Of a stretch of 33,710 nt of DNA, positions 8,771-15,672 are shown piece after piece; the stretch's first letter is position 1, and every line of letters begins with the position of its first letter. A program made the translations under genes and the position numbers. Location of the stretch: positions 1 to 33,710 of the forward strand of contig JBBIUU010000024.1 in NCBI GenBank assembly GCA_037440125.1. The letters are read 5' to 3'. Origin of the DNA: JAKAJA01 sp037440125. GTDB taxonomy: Bacteria; Acidobacteriota; UBA4820; DSQY01. A model generated the notes under the pieces. That model saw only the letters and a list, made by a program, of their open reading frames with translations, was not told the DNA's origin and did no database searches.

Positions 8771-8876
8771 AAGATTTGAGATTTGGGATTTCGGATTTCG
8801 GAAAGAAACAGGAGAGGCCAGGGGCGATGACGCGAGCGTCTTCTTTTCCCACATCCCACATCCCACATCCCACATC
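8771..8876. repeat. Inverted 7-bp-type repeat element (ATTTGGG / CCCACAT)
   Basis: Left arm 8771-8801 holds GATTTGA, GATTTGG and GATTTCG units. Right arm 8845-8876 holds four CCCACAT units in tandem. The middle contains GGAAAGAAACAGG, similar to the centre of the element at 4881-4977. It occupies the same place, between permeases a and b, as the element in module 1, and ends immediately before the first in-frame GTG of permease b. The arms pair only imperfectly because the left has TTT where the right implies TGT. Confidence 0.8.
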
Positions 8877-8891
8877 GTGCCGGAGGCACGC

Positions 8892-10145
8892 GTGCGCCTC
8901 GAATCGCTCGTCCATCTCCTGAAGGCCTCGCTCCTGCACCAGCGCAGGAGGGCCGCCCTGACCATCCTGACCGTGGGATGGGGCACCCTCTCCATGGTCT
9001 TCCTGCTGGCCTTCGGAGAGGGCGCGCGCATCCGCGCCGAGGAGGAGTTCCAGGGATGGGGCGCCGCGTTCGCCCTCGTCCACGCGGGCCGGACGACCAA
9101 GGAGTGGCAGGGCTACCCCAAGGGGCGCCAGATCCAGATCTGGCCCAAGGACATCCCCGTCTTCCAGGGCAGGCTGGGAGCGGACGTGCTGGTGTCGGGA
9201 TGGACGGGCAAGGGCGGCGTGCTCCTCGACCGCGACGAGACCACGGCCATCGTGAACCTCCGGGGCGTGGACACCGCCTTCGAGCGTCTGCGCAACATCA
9301 AGTCTGTCGCGGGCGGCCGGTTCATCTCGGCGCGCGACGAGGAGGAGAAGCGGCGCGTCATCTTCCTCGGCGACGAGCTCGCCGGCGAGCTGTTCGGCGA
9401 CGAGAATCCGGTGGGGCAGCAGATCCTCGTCGGCGGTCAGACCTACACGGTCATCGGCGTGATGCAGCACAAGCTGGCGCAAGGGCTGGGGGGCGAGAGC
9501 CCCGATACCCGGCTCGCGGCGGTCCCCCGATCGACGCTCCTGTTCCAGTACGGGGACCGTCCCCTGGGCGTCCTGGTCGTGATGCCGCCGGATCCGAAGC
9601 AGATGGACGATACCCTGAAGACCCTCCGGGAGACCCTGAGCTCCCTCTACAAGTTCGACCCGGATGACGATCAGGCGCTGCACGTCTGGGACCGGGCCAA
9701 GAACGCCCAGGACATGCGCAACATGTTCACGGCCATCCTGGCCTTCCTGGCCATCATCGGGGGGCTGACGCTCTTCATCGGCGGGGTGAGCGTGGCCAAC
9801 ATCATGTTCGCCATCGTGAAGGAGCGGACCCGCGAGATCGGCGTCAAGATGGCCCTGGGGGCCCGCCGGTGGGAGATCACCACTCCCATCCTGATCGAGG
9901 GGATGCTCTACACGCTCGCGGGCGGCGCCCTCGGGCTGACCGTTTCGGTGATCCTGGTGGAGCTCATGGGGGCCCTCCCCACGGAGAAGTACCAGGGGCT
10001 GTCTATGCTCGGGCATCCCACCATCTCCTGGCGCATCGCCGCCCTCACCATCGCGGTCCTCGCCCTCGTGGGGACGCTGGCGGGGTACTTCCCCGCGAGG
10101 CGGGCGGCCTCCATTAACCCGGCCGAGACGCTGAGGTATGAGTGA
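8892..10145 (+). CDS. ABC transporter permease, MacB/FtsX type (permease b, module 2)
   Basis: Permease of 417 residues with the usual MacB layout and the C-terminus ASINPAETLRYE, as in the permease at 4988. The FtsX signature reads GGVSVANIMFAIVKERTREIGVKMALGA. GTG 8892 is chosen as start: GGAGG at 8882-8886 lies 5 bases before it, and the N-terminus then matches the module 1 paralogue residue for residue in length. An earlier in-frame GTG at 8877 has no ribosome binding site because it follows the repeat element. It is followed by a 128-base gap and then the ATPase gene. Confidence 0.87.
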   Translation: MRLESLVHLLKASLLHQRRRAALTILTVGWGTLSMVFLLAFGEGARIRAEEEFQGWGAAFALVHAGRTTKEWQGYPKGRQIQIWPKDIPVFQGRLGADVLVSGWTGKGGVLLDRDETTAIVNLRGVDTAFERLRNIKSVAGGRFISARDEEEKRRVIFLGDELAGELFGDENPVGQQILVGGQTYTVIGVMQHKLAQGLGGESPDTRLAAVPRSTLLFQYGDRPLGVLVVMPPDPKQMDDTLKTLRETLSSLYKFDPDDDQALHVWDRAKNAQDMRNMFTAILAFLAIIGGLTLFIGGVSVANIMFAIVKERTREIGVKMALGARRWEITTPILIEGMLYTLAGGALGLTVSVILVELMGALPTEKYQGLSMLGHPTISWRIAALTIAVLALVGTLAGYFPARRAASINPAETLRYE

Positions 10146-10146
10146 T

Positions 10147-10160
10147 GGGGACAGGGGACA
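10147..10160. repeat. Two tandem GGGGACA units
   Basis: Two perfect 7-bp units, GGGGACA, begin directly after the permease stop codon and continue into a degenerate third. This is the smallest example of the short tandem arrays. The rest of the gap to 10273 has a 6-bp hairpin, TTTCGG with CCGAAA, and no gene. Confidence 0.5.
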
Positions 10161-10273
10161 GGACGTGAACAGCGATGCTCCAAGCCTTTCGGCTCCCGAA
10201 ACCTCGGAGGCCTCTGTTGCGTAAGTGGAACTAGCTGGCGGCCGGACGCCGACGGCTCTTGGACGGAGCGCCC

Positions 10274-11011
<738 letters not shown>

Positions 11012-11050
11012 CTTCGACCTCCCTCCCTGGGCGCGCGTTCAGTCGCGCCG

Positions 11051-11076
11051 AAAAGCCCGGCCCGAGCCGGGCTTTT
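11051..11076 (+). terminator. Rho-independent terminator after exporter operon
   Basis: AAAAGCCCGG (11051-11060) pairs perfectly with CCGGGCTTTT (11067-11076) around a 6-base loop, and further Ts follow at 11078-11080. It lies 40 bases after the ATPase stop and closes the operon. The A-run on the left would also allow some function in the opposite direction. Confidence 0.85.
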
Positions 11077-11096
11077 CTTTGTGGTAAGTTGTCCGC

Positions 11097-11843
11097 ATGA
11101 GAATCCACCTCTCCCGCTGGACGTGCCTGGACGTGGAAAGTAACCTCGCGAGGCTCCGCGGGGAGGCCGGCGAGGCGGCCGATGCGGGCGCCGACTGGGT
11201 CGTCTTCCCCGAGAGTTTCCTCAACGGCTACACGCGCTCGGTGGCGCCCGGGCGTGTGCGCGATGCCTTCGGCCGGCTCTCCGCCGAGCATCCCCGAACG
11301 GCCTTCTTCTTCGGCTCCTTCACCGAGGAGCGGCGCAACCGCATGACGGTCTGGCGGGGGGGCAGCGAGCTCGCACGCTACGACAAGGTGCACCTCTTCG
11401 GTCCCAACGACGAGCACCGCCTGTGGGACCCGGGCGACCGCTACGCGGCGGTAGACCTCGATGGGGCGAGGGTAGGGCTGTTGAACTGCAACGACCTCCG
11501 GTTCCCGGAGCAGGCCCGCGCGCTCAAGCTCGAGGCGGGCGTGACGGCTTTCGTGGCGGTGGCCTGGTGGCCGTGGCGGCGGACGCACGTCTGGGAGACG
11601 CTGCTCCGCGCGAGGGCCATCGAGAACGGCGCATGGATGTTCGCGTGCTGCGTCGCGGGCTCGGAGTCTCCGGAGGAGCGATTCGCAGGGGCGGGGAACT
11701 ACGCCTTCGATCCCTCCGGCGAGCCGCTCAGGACGTCGGACGACCGTACCTACGAGGCGGATTTCTCGGCGCGGCCCGACCTCGTCGTCGACCCCGTCGC
11801 GACCTACGCCCGCGTGGAGCGCGTGGAGCGTTTCGGGTTCTGA
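11097..11843 (+). CDS. Carbon-nitrogen hydrolase (nitrilase superfamily)
   Basis: Cytosolic hydrolase of 248 residues, probably an amidase. The Glu-Lys-Cys triad of the superfamily is visible: E39 in FPESFLNGY, K97 in YDKVHLFGP, and nucleophile C131 in LLNCNDLRFPE. The CxDLRFPE wording is typical of the omega-amidase/YafV and Nit-like branches that act on small amides; the precise substrate cannot be read from sequence. No signal peptide. ATG 11097 begins 20 bases after the upstream terminator, so its promoter must overlap that terminator or transcription reads through. Its 3' end overlaps the convergent gene by 40 bases. Confidence 0.85.
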   Translation: MRIHLSRWTCLDVESNLARLRGEAGEAADAGADWVVFPESFLNGYTRSVAPGRVRDAFGRLSAEHPRTAFFFGSFTEERRNRMTVWRGGSELARYDKVHLFGPNDEHRLWDPGDRYAAVDLDGARVGLLNCNDLRFPEQARALKLEAGVTAFVAVAWWPWRRTHVWETLLRARAIENGAWMFACCVAGSESPEERFAGAGNYAFDPSGEPLRTSDDRTYEADFSARPDLVVDPVATYARVERVERFGF

Positions 11844-12130
11844 GGGGCCGGTCCCATCCGCTCGTCGGTCCAGTTCCACCACTTGAGCTTCTCGGGGTCG
11901 TGGCGTGTCGCCGAAGCGTAGTAGACCGCGCAGCGGAAGACGTAGAGCAGACACCGGTCGATCCGCTGGCCCATCTGCACGCACCGGGCGTCGTAGAGCA
12001 GCTCCGGGTTCTTGCCCTTCAGGTCCGACACTCGCACGATTCCCAGGTCGAGGAGGTCCTGCGCGATGCTCGGGCCCACGCCGGGGATGACCTGGAGGGC
12101 CTTCAAAGGGTTCTTCGGGGTTCCTGCCAT
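11804..12130 (-). CDS. Cdd1-type helix-hairpin-helix protein
   Basis: Protein of 108 residues with an N-terminal helix-hairpin-helix (LQVIPGVGPSIAQDLLDLGI) and the body LYDARCVQMGQRIDRCLLYVFRCAVYYA, which matches the small family called pathogenicity locus Cdd1. The HhH part suggests DNA binding, but no biochemical role is established that I know of. ATG 12128-12130 has AGGACGG upstream. The gene is convergent with the nitrilase-family gene and the two 3' ends overlap by 40 bases, so both reading frames constrain that stretch; the last dozen residues are encoded inside it and look unconserved. Confidence 0.75.
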   Translation of the reverse strand: MAGTPKNPLKALQVIPGVGPSIAQDLLDLGIVRVSDLKGKNPELLYDARCVQMGQRIDRCLLYVFRCAVYYASATRHDPEKLKWWNWTDERMGPAPQNPKRSTRSTRA

Positions 12131-12189
12131 GGCCCGTCCTCCCTGCCTGCGAGTCTACCCCAACGGGCGCCGGAACGGGCCAAAATTGC

Positions 12190-12195
12190 TATAGT
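12190..12195 (+). promoter_or_regulatory. Possible extended -10 element (TGCTATAGT)
   Basis: TATAGT preceded by TGC gives an extended -10 box, 21 bases before the start of the 5'-nucleotidase gene. No clear -35 is present. The upstream bases GGCCAAA resemble those before the -10 of the M28 peptidase gene. Confidence 0.35.
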
Positions 12196-12216
12196 GGGTC
12201 GAGAGGGGAGTACCGC

Positions 12217-13755
12217 ATGCGCAAGTTCAGGACCGGTTGGGTCGTGATCGCCATCTTGATCCTGGCCACCTTCGTCCCCGCGGCCGAGAGAGCCCCGGCG
12301 CAGACCTATGAATTCACGATCCTCCACTTCAACGACTTCCACGGCCAGGTGGAGCCCATCCAGGCCCCCGCTGGCAAACCCGCCGGGGGCATGGCGCGCC
12401 TCTCGGGCGAGGTGGACCGCGTGCGGGCCGAGAACCGGAAGTCGGGCGAGCCGACGTTCCTCCTCTTCGCCGGGGACCTCTTCACGGGGACGGCGTTCTC
12501 CACGCTCTTCCAGGGTGCGCCCGAGTTCAAAGCCCTGTCGCAGATGAAGGTGACGGCCATGACGACGGGCAACCACGAGTGGGACTTCGGGCAGGGCGTG
12601 CTCCTGTCGCGGGCGGCTCACGCCGGGATCCCCATCGTGGTGGCCAACCTCTCGGCGCCCGAGCCCGAACACGTGTTCTGGAAAACATCTCTCGACCTCG
12701 ATGCGGGGGGGCTGCGCGTGGGGCTCATCGGCGTCACCACGGCCGACACGCCCACGACGACGGCCCCGGGGAACACGGAGGGCTACCGTTTCGGCGACCC
12801 CCTCGAGGCCATCGGCAAGGTTCTCGCCGAGCGCGTCAAGGATTGGGATTTCGTCGTCGTCCTCAGCCACTGCGGCATCGACGTGGACCGGGCGATCGCC
12901 CAGAGGTACCCGCAGGTCGGCCTGATCGTTGGCGGCCACGACCACAAGGTCATGGAGCGGCCCGAGGTCGTGAACGGCGTCCCCATCGTGCAGGCGGGGG
13001 ACCGGGGACTCTACCTCGGCGAAGTCAAGGTGAGGGTCCAGAAGGGCCATCCCGCCTCGGTCACGGGCCGCCTCCTTCCCATCACCTCCGCCACACCCGA
13101 GGACCCCGCCGTGGTGGCCCTGCTCAAGGACTCCCTGGACAAGGAGAACACCGCGCTCAGCGAGGTCGTCGGCAAGCTCCCCGTGGCGCTCACGGGCGAC
13201 CGAAACGTCCTGAGGTCGCAGGAGGCGGTCATCGGGGACCTCCTCACCGACGCCATGCGCGAAGCCACCAAGGCGGACATCGCGCTCCTCAACTCAGGCA
13301 CGATTCGCGCGGGACTCCCCGCGGGGCCGGTCACGGGGCGTGACCTCCTGGCGTGCCTGCCCTTCTTCGATTCGGTCTGCACGGTCCGACTCACGGGCGC
13401 GCAGGTCCAGTCGCTCCTGAGCAAGTGCGCGGCCATGCCCACGAAGGACGCGCCCGGCGGGTTCCTGCAGGTTTCGGGCCTGAAGGTGCGCTACGAGGGA
13501 GGCAAAGCCTACGACGTCATGGTGGGCGGCGCGCCCCTCGATCCGGCCAGGCTCTACCTCGTGGCGTGCAGCCACTTCCTCCTCTCGGGGGGCGACGGCC
13601 TGGTGGAGTTCAAGGAGGGCGAGGACGTGAGGGACTTCGGCATCGCCCTCCAGGAGCTCATGAGGCGGCAGATCACCCGGCCCGACCTCGTCCTGCCCGA
13701 GCCGGGGCATCGCATCGTCAGGACCACGGCGGAGGCCCAGAAGCCCGCGGCGTGA
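12217..13755 (+). CDS. 5'-nucleotidase / metallophosphoesterase, UshA family
   Basis: Exported enzyme of 512 residues with a signal segment at 8-29. The N-terminal metallophosphoesterase domain shows the di-metal motifs FNDFHG (D40, H42), AGD (D87), GNHEWDFG (N119, H120), LSHCG and GGHDH. The C-terminal nucleotide-binding domain begins near residue 305, with NSGTIRAGLP and GFLQVSGLKVRY. Members hydrolyse nucleotides, UDP-sugars or related phosphate esters in the periplasm to salvage nucleosides and phosphate; exact specificity is not visible. ATG 12217 follows GAGAGGGGAG. It is probably transcribed alone or with ispH, 57 bases downstream. Confidence 0.9.
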   Translation: MRKFRTGWVVIAILILATFVPAAERAPAQTYEFTILHFNDFHGQVEPIQAPAGKPAGGMARLSGEVDRVRAENRKSGEPTFLLFAGDLFTGTAFSTLFQGAPEFKALSQMKVTAMTTGNHEWDFGQGVLLSRAAHAGIPIVVANLSAPEPEHVFWKTSLDLDAGGLRVGLIGVTTADTPTTTAPGNTEGYRFGDPLEAIGKVLAERVKDWDFVVVLSHCGIDVDRAIAQRYPQVGLIVGGHDHKVMERPEVVNGVPIVQAGDRGLYLGEVKVRVQKGHPASVTGRLLPITSATPEDPAVVALLKDSLDKENTALSEVVGKLPVALTGDRNVLRSQEAVIGDLLTDAMREATKADIALLNSGTIRAGLPAGPVTGRDLLACLPFFDSVCTVRLTGAQVQSLLSKCAAMPTKDAPGGFLQVSGLKVRYEGGKAYDVMVGGAPLDPARLYLVACSHFLLSGGDGLVEFKEGEDVRDFGIALQELMRRQITRPDLVLPEPGHRIVRTTAEAQKPAA

Positions 13756-13812
13756 GGGCCGAAGGGCTGGAATGGCCGGGAGGCCGACCGCGTTGCACGC
13801 ACTGGAGGGACC

Positions 13813-14673
13813 ATGACGCTGAAGATCAAGCGGGCCGCCAAGTACGGGTTCTGCTCGGGCGTCCGCATCGCCGACCTCAAGGTCAAACGCTTCACCGCGA
13901 AAGGCGGCAGGGGTGCCATCCTCGGGCAGGTCGTCCACAACGAGCGAGTGGTCGAGGAGATGGAGCAGCTCGGCGTGCGCACCGTCCACGCGCTGGGCGA
14001 GGTGAAGGAGCCGGTGGTGGTCTTCTCGGCGCACGGCGTCCCGCCGTCCACGCACGAGGCCGCGACGGCCATGGGGCTCGAGATCCTCGACACGACGTGC
14101 AAGTTCGTCTACGACATCCACCGCGCCGCCAAGAAGGCCCTCGACGAGCGCGCCCACCTCGTCTTTATCGGCGACCCCAAGCACCGCGAGGTCATCGGGT
14201 ACACGCGCGACCTCGAGGAGAGCGCCTACCACATCCTCCACACGGTGGAACAGGCCCGGGCGGTGGACTGGTCCCTCTACCCCTCCATCACGGTTTTCTA
14301 CCAGACCACGCTGAACGCCGACCAGTACGAGGACGTGGTCCAGACCATCGAGGGCGCCAACCCCAGGACGCGTCGGGCCGACACGATCTGCTACGCCACG
14401 AAGGAGAACCAGGAGGCCGCCAAGCGCCTCGCCGAGGACCCCGAGGTGCAGGTGGTCATCGTCATCGGCGGCAAGCACTCCGCCAACACGCGCCACCTCC
14501 ACGAGATCTGCAGTCTCTACAAGCCGTCCTACCTCATCCAGGACGCCCGGGACATCGACGCCGCGTGGTTCGCGGGGATAGTGACGGTGGGCCTGACGGC
14601 CGGCGCCTCCACGCCCGACTACGTGGTGGACGAGGTGGAGAACCACCTCCGGAGCCTCGCCGAAGCTTCTTAG
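13813..14673 (+). CDS. ispH: 4-hydroxy-3-methylbut-2-enyl diphosphate reductase
   Basis: Last enzyme of the MEP isoprenoid pathway, converting HMBPP to IPP and DMAPP with an iron-sulphur cluster. It has 286 residues. The three cluster cysteines are C14 (YGFCSGVR), C96 (LDTTCKFV) and C193 (TICYATKENQ). Substrate-binding histidines H42, H74 and H124 are present, as are the catalytic E126 in KHREVIG, T165/T166 in FYQTTLN and the SAN/GAST motifs (KHSANTRHL, TAGASTPDYV). Numbering is nearly identical to E. coli IspH. ATG 13813 follows GGAGGG. The protein is complete and has every expected active-site residue. Confidence 0.93.
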   Translation: MTLKIKRAAKYGFCSGVRIADLKVKRFTAKGGRGAILGQVVHNERVVEEMEQLGVRTVHALGEVKEPVVVFSAHGVPPSTHEAATAMGLEILDTTCKFVYDIHRAAKKALDERAHLVFIGDPKHREVIGYTRDLEESAYHILHTVEQARAVDWSLYPSITVFYQTTLNADQYEDVVQTIEGANPRTRRADTICYATKENQEAAKRLAEDPEVQVVIVIGGKHSANTRHLHEICSLYKPSYLIQDARDIDAAWFAGIVTVGLTAGASTPDYVVDEVENHLRSLAEAS

Positions 14674-14676
14674 GGT

Positions 14677-15414
14677 TCACGCCTCGGGCTTGAGCCCGAC
14701 CCCGTACCAGAGCGGAAGGAGCACGCGGCGCGCCCCCGAGAGGGCGGCGGCTCGTTCGAGCTTCGCCATCTCGAGCACCTCTCCACGCGTCAGCACGCCC
14801 CTTTCTTCGAGGAACGCCAGCTCGTGCTCCGCCTCGGCGGGGTCGGTGAGGGCCGCCCACTCGACGCTCGTCGTGGAGAGCCTCGGCCGCAGCCCCGCAT
14901 CCCGCATCCAGCCTTCCACGCGCGCCCCCGCATCGGGGTGGCCTCCCGCGAGCTCGGTGGCGCGGAGGAGGGCGCGCCCCAATCCCGTGTCGGGCTCGTC
15001 GACGCGGGCGGTCATGTCGGGCTCGCCCAGCACCATCGCCGCGCCGCCGGGCCTCAGGACTCGGGCCGCCTCGCGGAGCGCGGCGGCGGGCTCCCGGACC
15101 CACAGCAGGACAAACTGGAAGGTCACCGCATCGAGGGTGCCGTCGGCGAAGGGCAGGTGATGCACATCGCCGGTCACGACCTGCACCGAGGGCGGCTCAG
15201 GCCGGCCGGGCGACAGGTCGAGCGCGAAACAGGGGCGCCCGGTCCGCGACGCGATCTCTGCGGCCACGAGCCCTTCGCCCGAGCCGATGTCGAGAACCCT
15301 CCGCCGCAGAGAGAGCTTCGCCGCACGGTACACCGCCGTCCGAAGGGCGCGCGTGCGCTCGAACTGGAAGGTCGAGGGGAACGTGTGCGGGGCCGAGGGC
15401 AGACCTGGGTCCAT
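14677..15414 (-). CDS. SAM-dependent methyltransferase (class I, Methyltransf_11 type)
   Basis: Cytosolic protein of 245 residues. Motif I, VLDIGSGEG (residues 40-48), binds SAM; the acidic residue D66 of ALDLS follows; then VVTGDVHHLPFADGTLDAV and VLRPGG, which are standard for the Methyltransf_11/UbiE-like fold. The substrate is not identifiable; the C-terminal half lacks known signatures. ATG 15412-15414 has GGAGG about nine bases before it. A longer in-frame ORF extends upstream to 17007, but that part is antisense to the peptidase gene. The 3' end is convergent with ispH, with only 3 bases between stop codons. Confidence 0.82.
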   Translation of the reverse strand: MDPGLPSAPHTFPSTFQFERTRALRTAVYRAAKLSLRRRVLDIGSGEGLVAAEIASRTGRPCFALDLSPGRPEPPSVQVVTGDVHHLPFADGTLDAVTFQFVLLWVREPAAALREAARVLRPGGAAMVLGEPDMTARVDEPDTGLGRALLRATELAGGHPDAGARVEGWMRDAGLRPRLSTTSVEWAALTDPAEAEHELAFLEERGVLTRGEVLEMAKLERAAALSGARRVLLPLWYGVGLKPEA

Positions 15415-15645
15415 CGAGGGAGGCCTCCGAAGGGGTGTGGGGAGGAGGTGCGCTCCGTGGCCAGCGGAGACCCCGACGCTCCACGGACCTAGCCTAGCGC
15501 ATGGGGGGTGCTCAGGGAACCCGCCGAACCAGGGGAATCGCGGGGCGAGCGGCGAACGGGCAGGGGAGCCGCCCGGGCACCCGCGGAGCATGACGACGGG
15601 GGGTGGTCGTGCGCTCGCCAGTTCTCCCGTGGGCGCCAAAGAGCC

Positions 15646-15651
15646 TATAAT
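15646..15651 (+). promoter_or_regulatory. Possible -10 element (TATAAT)
   Basis: A perfect TATAAT box, 22 bases before the ATG of the M28 peptidase gene, in a 258-base divergent gap. No good -35 match lies at the usual distance. GCGCCAAAGAGCC directly upstream resembles the bases before TATAGT at 12190. The rest of the gap holds no ORF or repeat that I can support. Confidence 0.4.
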
Positions 15652-15672
15652 CAAGCAGGGTGGGGGGAATCC

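Noticed and set aside
3623..10016. Very long minus-strand open frames opposite the exporter operon
   Set aside because: They are antisense to well-supported permease and adaptor genes, have low-complexity His/Asp/Arg/Gly-rich translations without motifs, and arise from G/C-rich third codon positions.
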